A stretch of DNA of 64,000 nucleotides from NCBI GenBank assembly GCA_001797315.1, contig MGPC01000029.1, positions 1 to 64,000 of the forward strand, written 5' to 3'. Shown here one piece after another: positions 49,071 to 59,788 of the stretch; position 1 is the stretch's first letter, and each line of letters starts with the position of its first letter. Position numbers and translations under genes: made by a program. This DNA comes from Curvibacter sp. GWA2_64_110. Lineage in GTDB: Bacteria; Pseudomonadota; Gammaproteobacteria; Burkholderiales; Burkholderiaceae_C. The notes below the pieces were generated by a model. It saw only the letters and a list, made by a program, of their open reading frames with translations. It ran no database searches and had not been told where the DNA came from.

Positions 49071-50078
49071 ATGAATATTGTGATACTGGACGATTACCAG
49101 GACGCCGTTCGCAAGCTCGAATGCGCGGCCAAGCTGGAAGCCTTCCCGGCCAAGGTCTATACCAACACGGTCAAGGGTCTCGGCCAACTGTCGGTCCGGC
49201 TGCGCGATGCCGACATCATTGTGCTGATCCGCGAACGCACCCACATCACGCGTGCCCTGGTTGAAAAACTGCCGCGCCTCAAGCTGATTGCCCAGACCGG
49301 CCGCGTCGGCGGCCACATCGACATCAATGCCTGCACCGAGCGCGGCATTGCCGTGGCCGAGGGCACCGGCTCGCCGGTCGCGCCAGCAGAACTGACCTGG
49401 GCGCTCATCATGGCGGCCATGCGCCGCCTGCCGCAGTACATCGGCAACCTCAAGCATGGCGCCTGGCAACAGTCCGGCCTCAAGGCCGGCTCCATGCCGC
49501 CCAACTTCGGGCTGGGCAATGTGTTGCGCGGCAAGACGCTCGGCATCTGGGGCTACGGCAAGATCGGCCAGCTGCTGGCCGGCTATGGACGCGCCTTCGG
49601 TATGCGCGTGCTGGTCTGGGGCCGCGAACCTTCGCGTGAGAAAGCGGTGCAGGACGGCCATGAGGCCGCTCCGAGCCGCGAGGATTTTTTCACACAGAGC
49701 GATGTGATCAGCCTGCACCTGCGCCTGAACGACGAGACGCGCGGCATCGTCACCGCCGACGACCTGGCGCGCATGAAGACCACCGCGCTGTTCGTCAACA
49801 CCTCGCGTGCCGAACTGGTCGAACCCGATGCGCTGATCAGTGCCCTCAACCGCGGCCGTCCCGGCATGGCGGCCGTGGACGTGTTCGAGACCGAACCCAT
49901 CCTGCAGGGTCATGCCCTGCTGCGGCTGGAAAACTGCATCTGCACGCCCCACATCGGCTACGTCGAGCAGGAGAGCTACGAGATGTACTTCGGCGCCGCC
50001 TTCGACAACGTCGTCAACTACATCAAGGGCACACCGACCAACATCGTCAACCCCGGCGCACTGCAGGTCCGGCGCTAA
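49071..50078 (+). CDS. D-2-hydroxyacid dehydrogenase family protein
   Basis: A 335-residue NAD-dependent dehydrogenase. The Rossmann loop is LGIWGYGKIGQLLAGYG; catalytic Arg in NTSRAELVEP, Glu in FETEP and His in TPHIGYVEQ. It is of the phosphoglycerate-dehydrogenase-like type found with varied substrates and differs clearly from the GhrB-like protein at 24542-25528. The ATG at 49071 gives a normal start (MNIVILDDYQD). An MFS transporter gene follows 15 bp later. Confidence 0.88.
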   Translation: MNIVILDDYQDAVRKLECAAKLEAFPAKVYTNTVKGLGQLSVRLRDADIIVLIRERTHITRALVEKLPRLKLIAQTGRVGGHIDINACTERGIAVAEGTGSPVAPAELTWALIMAAMRRLPQYIGNLKHGAWQQSGLKAGSMPPNFGLGNVLRGKTLGIWGYGKIGQLLAGYGRAFGMRVLVWGREPSREKAVQDGHEAAPSREDFFTQSDVISLHLRLNDETRGIVTADDLARMKTTALFVNTSRAELVEPDALISALNRGRPGMAAVDVFETEPILQGHALLRLENCICTPHIGYVEQESYEMYFGAAFDNVVNYIKGTPTNIVNPGALQVRR

Positions 50079-50093
50079 ACCGCTGCCGCGCAT

Positions 50094-51293
50094 ATGCCCG
50101 AGTTGCAACGCCACGCGCCGCGCCTGCCGGCGGCGCTGTGGGCGCTGATGTTCGGCAACTGCATCATCGGCACCGGCGTGATGATCGTCCCCGGTACGCT
50201 CAACAACATCAGCAGTTCCTTGGCCGTCCCGGTCCCCGTGGCCGGCCAGCTGATTTCAGCCGCCGCCTTGATGATGTGCCTGGGCGCGCCCTTGTTTGCC
50301 ACCCTGGTGGCCCAGTGGGACCGCAAACGGCTGCTGACCCTGTCCCTGCTCTGGTACGGGGTCATGCACCTGCTGAGCGCGACCATGCCCGGTTTCGCCT
50401 CGCTGATGGTGGTGCGCGTGCTCAGCGTGATTTCGCCCGCCATCTTCACGCCGCAGGCAGCCGCCTGCATCGGCCAGCTCGTGCCTGCGTCGCAACGGGG
50501 CCGGGCCATCAGTCTGGTCTTCCTGGGCTGGTCCATCGCGTCGGTGCTCGGCATACCGCTGGGCGCCTGGATCGGAGGCACACTGGGCTGGCGTGCCGCC
50601 TTTGCTCTGGTGGGGCTGTTGAGCTTTGTCAGCGCCGTCTGGGTCTGGCGTGTCATGCCCGACGGCGTGAAGCCGCCCGCCTTCACACTGGGTGCCTGGC
50701 GCGAAACACTGCAGTCGCGCCCGCTCATGCTGTGCGTGGCCGTGACCGCACTGTTTTCTGCCGGGCAGTTCGTCCAGTTTGCCTATCTGGCACCGTATCT
50801 GAAGGCCCTGTTCGACGTCACGCCGCTGCAGCTGAGCCTGGTGTTCGCTTGGTTCGGCGCCTTCGGCTTTGCCGGCAACCTCTGGGTCTCGCGCCACATC
50901 GACCGGCTCGGTGCGTCGCGCGCCGTCATGCTGTCCATGGGCGGCATGGCCTTGAGCCTGGCCCTGTGGCCGCTCGGCAGCAACCTGCTGCTGGCGGCAC
51001 TGGTGCTCGTGCCCTGGGCACTGGGCTGCTTTGCCGCCAACTCGGCGCAGCAAGCCCGCCTGTCCGGGATTTCACCGGCACTGGCCTCCGGCTCGATCGC
51101 CCTCAACACCTCGGCCATCTATGCGGGCCAAGCTGTTGGTGCCGCCAGCGGTGGCTGGCTGATCGCCCTGGGTCAGATGCGCATGCTGCACTGGGCCGGC
51201 CTGGCCGGCATGGGACTGGCGCTGCTGGCCAGCTGGCTGGCCACGCGGTCCGCACGGTCCGCACGGCAGGCCCCGGGTCATCCCGTGAACTGA
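50094..51293 (+). CDS. MFS transporter (AraJ/DHA1-like)
   Basis: A 399-residue major facilitator with about twelve transmembrane segments. The segments GNCIIGTGVMIVPGTLNNIS and FLGWSIASVLGIPLGAWIGG resemble DHA1-type sugar and drug efflux proteins such as AraJ/YdhP. Substrate unknown. It is close to the hydroxyacid dehydrogenase gene and converges on a GST gene with 10 bp between stops. Confidence 0.88.
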   Translation: MPELQRHAPRLPAALWALMFGNCIIGTGVMIVPGTLNNISSSLAVPVPVAGQLISAAALMMCLGAPLFATLVAQWDRKRLLTLSLLWYGVMHLLSATMPGFASLMVVRVLSVISPAIFTPQAAACIGQLVPASQRGRAISLVFLGWSIASVLGIPLGAWIGGTLGWRAAFALVGLLSFVSAVWVWRVMPDGVKPPAFTLGAWRETLQSRPLMLCVAVTALFSAGQFVQFAYLAPYLKALFDVTPLQLSLVFAWFGAFGFAGNLWVSRHIDRLGASRAVMLSMGGMALSLALWPLGSNLLLAALVLVPWALGCFAANSAQQARLSGISPALASGSIALNTSAIYAGQAVGAASGGWLIALGQMRMLHWAGLAGMGLALLASWLATRSARSARQAPGHPVN

Positions 51294-51303
51294 GCGCGTC
51301 GGC

Positions 51304-51969
51304 TCAGGCGGTTTTCTTGGCGCGCAGCGCCATCATCTGCTCGGTACTGCTCTTGCGGTCGGCGTTGACGGTCTTCATGGTCGCTCGCTCGCCCATCATC
51401 TTGATGTAGTCGCGCACCGGCAGTGCCGCCAGCACGTCCTCACCGTAGATGATCTTGCTCGCGCTGGACACCAGCGGCAGATGGGCCACGGCGGCACAGT
51501 CGGCCAGCGTGAATTCGGAGCCGGCCACGTAAGGGGCAAACTTCGCCAGCTTGGCAAAGCCGTGCACGCCCTTGAGCAGCAGCTTGTGCGTGCGCTCCTT
51601 GACCTCGTCGGTCACCTTGCCGCCAAAGAAGGCTTCAGGATAGAGGTTGCGCGCCACCAGCTCCAGGTGCAGCTCGCTGTAGATCAGGATCTCGCGCACC
51701 TTGGCCGCGGCATAGGGATCGGCTGGCAGCAGCGGCTTTTGCGGGTAGGCCGCCTCGATGTACTCGGCACAGGCGCAGGACTCGGAGATGGGGCCATGCG
51801 GCGTGTCGAGGAACGGCACCTTGCCCATGGGCGAGCGATCCACCAGCAGCGCATCGGCATGACCGGTCCAGACCAGTTCCTCGACGAACGGCACCTCTTT
51901 TTCCAGCAGCTGCAGCTTGATCTTGTTGTAGTAGTTGCTGGCGGAAAATCCGCAAAGTTTCAAAGTCAT
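51304..51969 (-). CDS. Glutathione S-transferase family protein
   Basis: A 221-residue GST with the N-terminal thioredoxin-like domain (MTLKLCGFSASNYYNKIKLQ and GKVPFLDTPHGPISESCACA, the latter holding the glutathione-binding Glu-Ser) and a C-terminal helical domain (FTLADCAAVAHLP). It may conjugate glutathione or act as a thiol reductase. It diverges from the 3-hydroxyacyl-CoA dehydrogenase gene with 156 bp between. Confidence 0.9.
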   Translation of the reverse strand: MTLKLCGFSASNYYNKIKLQLLEKEVPFVEELVWTGHADALLVDRSPMGKVPFLDTPHGPISESCACAEYIEAAYPQKPLLPADPYAAAKVREILIYSELHLELVARNLYPEAFFGGKVTDEVKERTHKLLLKGVHGFAKLAKFAPYVAGSEFTLADCAAVAHLPLVSSASKIIYGEDVLAALPVRDYIKMMGERATMKTVNADRKSSTEQMMALRAKKTA

Positions 51970-52125
51970 GATGTCCCCAGAAGTTGTGATGCCCCGGCCT
52001 TTGAACCCCAGGCCCGGGTGCCATTGAATGGAAATATTCGGCCCCCGCAGTCTCGCCGATGGCCTGCCGAATCATAGTCCGGCAGGTGACTCAGGGCCGC
52101 TTGCAGGCCGGGGGATAATTCCGCC

Positions 52126-53646
52126 ATGAAACCCGTCTACGCACACATCGCCATCGTCGGCACCGGCGCCATGGGCCGCGGCATCGCCCAGATTGCGGCC
52201 CAGGCCGGCAGCACCGTCACGCTCTACGACACCCAGCCCGCCGCCATGGCAGCGGCCCAGCAGGCCATCAGCAGCCAGTGGGACAAGCTGCAGGAAAAAG
52301 GCCGCATAGAGGCGGCCGCGGTCGCCGCCTGCAAGGCCCGCCTGCAGTGCGCCGGCGCGCTGGCCGACCTCGCCGGCTGTGACCTGGTGGTGGAAGCCAT
52401 CGTCGAGAAGCTCGAGGTCAAGGCCGCGCTGTTCGCCCAGCTCGAAGAGATCGTGCGCCCGGAGGCCGTGCTGGCCAGCAACACCTCCTCGCTGTCCATC
52501 ACCGCGATTGCCGCCAAGCTCAAGCGCCCGCAACGCGTGGCCGGCTACCACTTCTTCAACCCGGTACCGCTGATGAAGGTGGTGGAAGTCATCGCCGGTC
52601 TCAAGACCGAGCCGGCCGTCTGCGCGGCCTTGAGCGAGTACGCGCGCCAGATGGGCCACACGCCGGTGACGGCGCAGGACACGCCCGGCTTCATCGTCAA
52701 CCACGCCGGCCGCGGCTACGGCACCGAGGCGCTGCGCATCGTCAGCGAAGGCGTGGCCGACTTCGCCACCATCGACCGCATCCTGAAAGACCAGGCCGGC
52801 TTCAAGCTCGGCCCCTTCGAGTTGATGGACCTCACCGCACTCGACGTCTCGCACCCGGTGATGGAGTCGATCTACCACCAGTACTACGAGGAGCCGCGCT
52901 ACCGCCCCAGCGTCATCACGGCGCAGCGCCTGGCCGGCGGCATGGTCGGCCGCAAGGTCGGCGAAGGCTTCTACCGCTACGACAACAACATGGCCCAGGT
53001 CGCGCCGGAACCACCGGTGCCGCAGGTGGCCGAGATGCCGCCGGTGTGGGTCTCGCCACGCGCCGCACGCCGCGCCGAATTGCTGCAGCTGCTGAAGGAT
53101 CTGGGCGCCAAGATCGAGACCGGCCAGTCACCCTCGATGCAGGCGCTGACGCTGGTGGCGCCGCTGGGCTTCGATGTCACCACCGTGGCGGTGGTGGAAC
53201 GGCTCGACCCGGCACGCACGGTCGGTATCGACATGCTAATCGACGACGCGGCCACCAAGCGCCGCGTGCTGGCCACCAACCCGGCCACGCGCGCCGACAT
53301 GCGTGACGCGGCCCACGCCCTGTTCGCACGCGACGGCAAGGCGGTGAGCGTGATCCGCGACAGCGGCGGCTTCGTCACGCAGCGCGTGGTCGCCACCATC
53401 GTCAACATCGCCGCCGACATTTGCCAGCAGCGCATCTGCACACCCGCCGATCTGGAAACCGCCGTCACGCTGGGCCTGGGCTACCCGCTGGGGCCGCTGG
53501 CCATGGGCAACCGCTACGGCCCGACCAATGTGCTGGAGGTGCTGTTCAACCTGCAGACCGTCTACGGCGACCCGCGCTACCGCCCCAGCCCCTGGCTGCG
53601 CCGGCGCGGTGCCATCGGCCTGTCGCTGCTGCACGAGGAAGAGTGA
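52126..53646 (+). CDS. 3-hydroxyacyl-CoA dehydrogenase (PaaH/HbdA-like)
   Basis: A 506-residue NAD-dependent dehydrogenase of beta-oxidation. The Rossmann motif is IAIVGTGAMGRGIAQIAAQA; the catalytic His lies in GYHFFNPVPLMKVVEVI, and QDTPGFIVNHAGR follows. A second C-terminal 3HCDH helical domain (about 405-500; DSGGFVTQRVVATIVNIAAD) makes it longer than the usual 280-residue enzymes and like PaaH. It starts the plus-strand acyl-CoA group; the crotonase gene follows after 30 bp. Confidence 0.92.
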   Translation: MKPVYAHIAIVGTGAMGRGIAQIAAQAGSTVTLYDTQPAAMAAAQQAISSQWDKLQEKGRIEAAAVAACKARLQCAGALADLAGCDLVVEAIVEKLEVKAALFAQLEEIVRPEAVLASNTSSLSITAIAAKLKRPQRVAGYHFFNPVPLMKVVEVIAGLKTEPAVCAALSEYARQMGHTPVTAQDTPGFIVNHAGRGYGTEALRIVSEGVADFATIDRILKDQAGFKLGPFELMDLTALDVSHPVMESIYHQYYEEPRYRPSVITAQRLAGGMVGRKVGEGFYRYDNNMAQVAPEPPVPQVAEMPPVWVSPRAARRAELLQLLKDLGAKIETGQSPSMQALTLVAPLGFDVTTVAVVERLDPARTVGIDMLIDDAATKRRVLATNPATRADMRDAAHALFARDGKAVSVIRDSGGFVTQRVVATIVNIAADICQQRICTPADLETAVTLGLGYPLGPLAMGNRYGPTNVLEVLFNLQTVYGDPRYRPSPWLRRRGAIGLSLLHEEE

Positions 53647-53676
53647 ACCGGCCCAAGGCATGCGACACTCGGCACC

Positions 53677-54456
53677 ATGAGCGCACAACTCCATAGCACC
53701 AGCCAGGGCCGCACCATGGTGCTGACCCTCTCCAACCCGGGTCAGCGCAACGCACTCGGCCCCGCCATGTATGCCGCCGGCGTCGAGGCGCTGAACGTGG
53801 CCGAAACCAACCCCGAGATCCGCAGCGTCGTCATCACCGGTGAAGGTGCGCTGTTTTCAGCGGGCGGCAATCTGCAACGCCTGCAGGACAACCGCCAGCA
53901 GGAACCGTCCGTGCAGGCCCAAAGCATCGAGGGACTGCACAACTGGATCGAGGCCATCCGTACCTTCCCCAAGCCGGTGGTCGCCGCTGTCGAGGGCGCG
54001 GCCGCCGGCGCCGGCTTCTCGCTGGCGCTGGCCTGCGACTTCATCGTCGCCGCCAGCGACGCGGTGTTCGTCATGGCCTACAGCAATGTCGCACTCTCGC
54101 CCGATGGTGGTGCCAGCTGGAGCCTGGCGCAGGCCTTGCCGCGCCAACTGGTCAATGAGCTGCTGCTGTGCGGCGAGCGCATCAGCGCCGAGCGTCTGCA
54201 CGCGCTGGGCTTGGTCAACCGCGTCGCCCTGCCGGGCCAGGCGCTGGACGACGCCCTGGCGCTGGCGGAAAAACTCAATGCACGCGCCCCCAACGCCCTG
54301 GCCAGCATCAAGGAGCTGGTCAACGAAGCCCCTGGCAACTCGCTGACGCGCCAACTGGCGCAGGAACGCGATCATTTCGTGCTCAACCTGCACCATGCCA
54401 ATGCCGGCATCGGCATCACCGCCTTCCTGTCCAAGCAGACACCGCGTTACGACTGA
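53677..54456 (+). CDS. Enoyl-CoA hydratase/isomerase family protein (PaaG-like)
   Basis: A 259-residue crotonase. The oxyanion-hole and CoA segments are GEGALFSAGGNLQRLQDNR and AAVEGAAAGAGFSLALACDF. In the second active-site region (NVALSPDGGASWSLAQALPR) the sequence resembles PaaG-type isomerases, where an Asp replaces the usual Glu, so isomerase rather than hydratase activity is possible. Together with the preceding dehydrogenase it looks like the PaaG/PaaH pair, but no other phenylacetate genes are near. Confidence 0.87.
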   Translation: MSAQLHSTSQGRTMVLTLSNPGQRNALGPAMYAAGVEALNVAETNPEIRSVVITGEGALFSAGGNLQRLQDNRQQEPSVQAQSIEGLHNWIEAIRTFPKPVVAAVEGAAAGAGFSLALACDFIVAASDAVFVMAYSNVALSPDGGASWSLAQALPRQLVNELLLCGERISAERLHALGLVNRVALPGQALDDALALAEKLNARAPNALASIKELVNEAPGNSLTRQLAQERDHFVLNLHHANAGIGITAFLSKQTPRYD

Positions 54457-54569
54457 GCCGCAGCGCGCATCCCTGCCGTCGTCGCAGACGCACAGGTGAC
54501 AACCCCTAGCCGCGCGCATCGTCCCGCGCGCGACAATGGACCTGTTTTCAGTCACCGAAAAGACAGTCC

Positions 54570-55289
54570 ATGGACGACCCGATTCTTACCATCGAGGAAC
54601 GATCAGCCATCAATGCTGGTCGCTGGTTTGCAACCCTGTCACCTTCATTGCGACACGACATCCTGCGATGCGCTTACGTCAAACGCTACAAAGACGGCGA
54701 CCTGATCGCCGCCCGCGGCGATCCGCCCGAGGAATGGGTGGCCTGTGCCAAGGGAGCGGTGCGCGTCAGCTCCACCTCGATCTCGGGCAAACAGGTCACG
54801 CTGACCTATGTCGAGCCGGGCGTCTGGTTCGGCGATGTGTCGATCTTCGACGGCGACCGGCGCACACACGATGCCTACGCCCACGGCGACACCACCACCC
54901 TGTGCGTGGCCAAGGCCGACTTCAGGAAAATCCTCGCCAGCCATATCGAACTCTACGAAGCGCTGCTGCGCCTGCATGCGCGGCGCATCCGCCAGCTCTA
55001 CGGCCTGGTGGAAGACCTCAACACCCTGCCGCTGCGTGCGCGCCTGGCCAAGCAACTGCTGCACCTGCTGCGCAGCTACGGCACGCCGTCCCTGAGCGAT
55101 GGCAACGAAATGCGCATCGGCCTGCAGCTGGCGCAGGAAGAGCTGGCCCAGTTGCTGGGCGCCTCGCGCCAGCGCGTCAACCAGGAACTCAAGGCCATGG
55201 AACGCGAGGACGCGATCCGCATCGAGCCGGGCGGTCTGGTCATCCGCGACCGCGAAGCGCTGATGCGCATCATTGAATCCGACCACTGA
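54570..55289 (+). CDS. Crp/Fnr family transcriptional regulator
   Basis: A 239-residue regulator with an N-terminal cyclic-nucleotide-binding-like beta barrel (about 20-135; VEPGVWFGDVSIFDGDRRTH) and a C-terminal winged HTH (LAQEELAQLLGASRQRVNQE). It lacks the cysteines that carry the FNR iron-sulfur cluster and the exact cAMP-site Arg of CRP cannot be confirmed, so the effector is unknown. It lies within the acyl-CoA cluster, 20 bp before the APH kinase gene, so it may regulate that group. Confidence 0.9.
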   Translation: MDDPILTIEERSAINAGRWFATLSPSLRHDILRCAYVKRYKDGDLIAARGDPPEEWVACAKGAVRVSSTSISGKQVTLTYVEPGVWFGDVSIFDGDRRTHDAYAHGDTTTLCVAKADFRKILASHIELYEALLRLHARRIRQLYGLVEDLNTLPLRARLAKQLLHLLRSYGTPSLSDGNEMRIGLQLAQEELAQLLGASRQRVNQELKAMEREDAIRIEPGGLVIRDREALMRIIESDH

Positions 55290-55309
55290 CCACATCACGT
55301 CCCCTGACC

Positions 55310-56413
55310 ATGAGCGACTTTGACCATTTCGTCGGCACCCGCCCTGTTCCCGCCTCTCACGCCTTTGACGTGGCAGCGCTTGAGTCCTGGCTGGGCCAGA
55401 ATCTGGAAGGCTTTGCCGGCCCCTTGAGCGTGGAAGCCTTCAAGGGCGGCCAGTCCAACCCGACCTACAAGCTCATCACACCGAGCCGCAGCTACGTCAT
55501 GCGCGCCAAGCCGGGGCCGGTGGCCAAGCTGCTGCCCTCGGCCCATGCCATCGAGCGTGAATATGCCGTGATGAGCGGCCTGCACGGAACCGAAGTACCG
55601 GTGCCACGCATGTACTGCCTGTGCGAGGACGAGTCGGTCATCGGTCGCGCCTTCTACATCATGGAGTTCATGCAGGGGCGTGTGCTGTGGGACCAGTCGC
55701 TGCCCGGCATGACACCCGCCGAACGCGGCGCCATCTACAACGAGATGAACCGCGTCATCGCCGCCCTGCACCGCGTGAAGTTCGCTGAGCGTGGCCTCGC
55801 CAACTACGGCAAACCCGGCAACTACTTCGAGCGCCAGATCGGGCGCTGGAGCAAGCAGTACCAGGCTTCCGCCGATGGTGCCGGGCCGATGTCGCAGCCC
55901 ATCCCCGAGATGGAGCAGCTGATCCAGTGGCTGCCGGCCCACATCCCGGCCGGTGCGCGCGACGAGGCCATGGTCAGCATCGTGCACGGCGACTACCGGC
56001 TCGACAACCTGATGTTCCACCCGACCGAGCCGCGCGTGCTGGCCGTACTGGACTGGGAGCTGTCCACGCTGGGCCACCCGCTGGCCGACTTCAGCTACCA
56101 CTGCATGGCCTGGCACATTCCGCCCGGCGCGTTCCGCGGCATCGGCGGGCTCGACTTCAAGAGCCTGGGCATCCCGAGCGAGGACGCATACATCCGCCTC
56201 TACTGCGAGCGCACGGGTTTGGCCGCGCCCGAGGCCTTGAAAGCCGACTGGAACTTCTACATGGCCTACAACATGTTCCGCATCGCCGCCATCCTGCAGG
56301 GCATCGCCAAGCGGGTGGAAAACGGCACCGCCTCCAGCGCCCAGGCGCAGAAATCTGCCGCCGGCGCGCGGCCGCTGGCCCAGATGGCCTGGCAGTTCGC
56401 GCAAAAAGCCTGA
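55310..56413 (+). CDS. APH-family acyl-CoA metabolism kinase (LvaA/ACAD10-like phosphotransferase)
   Basis: A 367-residue protein of the aminoglycoside phosphotransferase family. The ATP site near the N-terminus has FKGGQSNPTYKLITPSRSYV, the catalytic loop is IVHGDYRLDNLMFHP and the metal-binding motif is VLDWELSTLGHPLADF. This kinase type is found next to or fused with acyl-CoA dehydrogenases, as in human ACAD10/11, and includes LvaA, which phosphorylates 4-hydroxyacyl-CoA in levulinate breakdown. Here an acyl-CoA dehydrogenase follows 33 bp later, so a gamma-hydroxyacyl-CoA substrate is likelier than an aminoglycoside. Confidence 0.85.
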   Translation: MSDFDHFVGTRPVPASHAFDVAALESWLGQNLEGFAGPLSVEAFKGGQSNPTYKLITPSRSYVMRAKPGPVAKLLPSAHAIEREYAVMSGLHGTEVPVPRMYCLCEDESVIGRAFYIMEFMQGRVLWDQSLPGMTPAERGAIYNEMNRVIAALHRVKFAERGLANYGKPGNYFERQIGRWSKQYQASADGAGPMSQPIPEMEQLIQWLPAHIPAGARDEAMVSIVHGDYRLDNLMFHPTEPRVLAVLDWELSTLGHPLADFSYHCMAWHIPPGAFRGIGGLDFKSLGIPSEDAYIRLYCERTGLAAPEALKADWNFYMAYNMFRIAAILQGIAKRVENGTASSAQAQKSAAGARPLAQMAWQFAQKA

Positions 56414-56446
56414 CCCGACCAACGCATTCAACCCCAGGAGATTCCC

Positions 56447-57721
<1,275 letters not shown>

Positions 57722-57754
57722 AGGCAGGTGTTGATGGCCGGCCTGGAACGGGTG

Positions 57755-57830
57755 GCAAGCAGCTATCATTTTGATAGCTGCTTGCGCAATCATTACAAGG
57801 GCTCAATGCCAATTTGATACTGAAAGCTGC
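57755..57830. repeat. Dispersed palindromic repeat, copy F (intergenic reference copy)
   Basis: Contains a perfect 14-bp inverted repeat, GCAAGCAGCTATCA (57755-57768) and TGATAGCTGCTTGC (57772-57785), followed by a tail CGCAATCATTACAAGGGCTC and AATGCCAATTTGATACTG. It ends directly before the ATG of the GST gene, so it forms that gene's 5' leader. It is the clearest copy of the family. Confidence 0.85.
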
Positions 57831-57831
57831 C

Positions 57832-58524
57832 ATGATCGACCTCTACTCATGGGCCACGCCCAACGGCCACAAGGTGCACATCATGCTGGAGGAATGCGGC
57901 CTGCCCTACCGCGTCCACCCGATCAACATCGGCGCCGGCGACCAGTTCACGCCCGAATTCCTCAAGATCAGTCCGAACAACAAAATCCCGGCCATCGTCG
58001 ACACGCAAGGCCCGGACGGCCAGCCGATCTCGTTGTTCGAATCCGGCGCCATCCTGCTCTACCTGGCCGCCAAGACCGGCAAGTTTTTGCCCCGGACCGA
58101 CCGGCAGAAGTTCGAGATGCTGCAATGGCTGATGTTCCAGATGGGCGGCGTCGGCCCCATGCTGGGCCAGGCGCACCATTTCCGCATCTATGCGCCACAG
58201 AAGATCGACTACGCCGTCCAACGCTACACCAACGAGGCCAAGCGCCTCTATGGCGTGATGGACAAGCAACTGGCCACGCACAAGTTCATCGCCGGCAATC
58301 ACTACACCATCGCCGACATCGCCATCTTCCCCTGGCTGCGCAGCTGGCAGAACCAGGGCATCGACTGGGCCGACTATCCGCACCTGAAGCAGTGGTTCGA
58401 CGCCATTGCAGCACGCCCCGCGGTACAACGCGGCGTGCAGGTGCTGGCCGATCTGCGCCAACCGCTGGTCGACGACAAGGCGCGCGAAAACATGTTCGGC
58501 ACCACGCAGTACCGCAAGCGCTGA
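57832..58524 (+). CDS. yfcG: Nu-class glutathione S-transferase-like disulfide-bond reductase (YfcG type)
   Basis: A 230-residue GST. MIDLYSWATPNGHKVHIMLE and FLKISPNNKIPAIVDTQGP closely resemble E. coli YfcG, which has disulfide reductase and peroxidase activity with glutathione. The C-terminal helical domain ends with the extended tail usual for this class. The repeat copy F ends one base before the start codon, so the leader is repeat-derived and the ribosome site is unclear. It converges on the HD-GYP gene with 9 bp between. Confidence 0.9.
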   Translation: MIDLYSWATPNGHKVHIMLEECGLPYRVHPINIGAGDQFTPEFLKISPNNKIPAIVDTQGPDGQPISLFESGAILLYLAAKTGKFLPRTDRQKFEMLQWLMFQMGGVGPMLGQAHHFRIYAPQKIDYAVQRYTNEAKRLYGVMDKQLATHKFIAGNHYTIADIAIFPWLRSWQNQGIDWADYPHLKQWFDAIAARPAVQRGVQVLADLRQPLVDDKARENMFGTTQYRKR

Positions 58525-58533
58525 CGCGCCGGC

Positions 58534-59772
58534 TTACCCGTGCACGCCGGGTAAGCCGGACCACAACGCGTTGAGGTCGTGGAAGCGCCATTTCCCCGGG
58601 TCTTCCCGGTTGGCAATCTTGTCCGAACAGCCGGGTAGCGACAGGTCGATGATCTCGGGCGGAATGCGCAGGTTCGACTTGGTGGAGAAGAACACCTTGA
58701 CGCATGGCGTGGTGAGCGACTTCGTCGTCTGCTCCACCACCACGCCGATGCGGCCGGATGTCAGGCGCAGCAGCGAGCCAATCGGATAAATACCCAGGCT
58801 CTTCACGAAGGCCTGAAATACCCGGTGGTCGAAATGGCCCTCGGCCCACTCGGCCATCTTGCGCAGGGACTCCGCCGGATCCCAGCCCGACTTGTAGGGC
58901 CGGTTCGAGGTGATCGCGTCATACACATCGCAGACCGCCCCCATCTTGGCCAACAGGCTGATCTCGTCGCCCTTGAGCCCTTTGGGATAACCGGAACCGT
59001 CCATTTTTTCATGATGGTGCAGACAGACATCCAGCACCACCGGATCCACATTGCCAACCTGCTGCAGCATCCTGTGACCTTCCGACGGGTGGCTCTTCAT
59101 GATGGTGAATTCGGCATCGGTGAGCTTGCCCGGCTTGTTCAGCACCGGCAGGGGCATGGCCGCCTTGCCCAGGTCATGCAGCAGGCCCGCCAGGCCGGCC
59201 GACCGGGTCTGCGTCTCATCCAGCCCCAGTTGGCGGGCCAGGGCGATCATCATGGCGCACACCGCGACCGAGTGCATGTAGGTGTAGTCATCCGCCGTTT
59301 TGAGGCGCGCCAGGCTGATGAGCGCGCTGGCGTTGCGCGCCAGCGAGTCAGAAATCTCCTCCACCAGCCGCTGCGCCCCGGCGGCATCAACGGTCTTGCC
59401 CATGCGCGCTTCCTGAAACATGGAGACCATCGCCTGCTTGGACTGGTTGCATATCTTGGCAGCATGTTCGATTTCAGCATGCAGCGGCACCGGTGCGGTC
59501 TGGCGTGCGCCAACCGCCGCCAGCTTGAGTTCCGCCTCCACCTGCGCCTCCGACTCGGCCACGGACACCGCGGCTTCACCTGCTTGCACATCCAGCCCCT
59601 TGCTGCAGTCGATCCAGACCTCCTTGATGCTGCTGCTCAGGATGAGTTCGATGTCCTTGGGGTCGGTGATGACAAAACTGGGACGCCAGAACGGATGCTC
59701 CATCCAGGAACCGCAGAACTCCTTGATGTACATGCCAAGAACGACTTGTTCAGTGCGGATCCGTTTGAGCAT
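58534..59772 (-). CDS. HD-GYP domain c-di-GMP phosphodiesterase
   Basis: A 412-residue protein. An N-terminal DUF3391-like region (about 1-125; VVLGMYIKEFCGSWMEHPFW) precedes an HD-GYP domain (about 155-320) with MHSVAVCAMM, LLHDLGKAAMP, and the defining HHHEKMDGSGYPKGL. It degrades c-di-GMP to GMP or pGpG. It starts 16 bp after the mshN stop on the same strand, so it is likely co-transcribed with the MSHA genes and may couple pilus function to c-di-GMP levels. The ATG at 59772 was chosen over an upstream start inside mshN. Confidence 0.92.
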   Translation of the reverse strand: MLKRIRTEQVVLGMYIKEFCGSWMEHPFWRPSFVITDPKDIELILSSSIKEVWIDCSKGLDVQAGEAAVSVAESEAQVEAELKLAAVGARQTAPVPLHAEIEHAAKICNQSKQAMVSMFQEARMGKTVDAAGAQRLVEEISDSLARNASALISLARLKTADDYTYMHSVAVCAMMIALARQLGLDETQTRSAGLAGLLHDLGKAAMPLPVLNKPGKLTDAEFTIMKSHPSEGHRMLQQVGNVDPVVLDVCLHHHEKMDGSGYPKGLKGDEISLLAKMGAVCDVYDAITSNRPYKSGWDPAESLRKMAEWAEGHFDHRVFQAFVKSLGIYPIGSLLRLTSGRIGVVVEQTTKSLTTPCVKVFFSTKSNLRIPPEIIDLSLPGCSDKIANREDPGKWRFHDLNALWSGLPGVHG

Positions 59773-59788
59773 GATCGACGCATCCCCT

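Noticed and set aside
52126-54456. Complete phenylacetate (paa) degradation locus
   Set aside because: Only PaaH-like and PaaG-like genes are present; paaABCDE, paaZ, paaK and others are missing, so the assignment was kept general.
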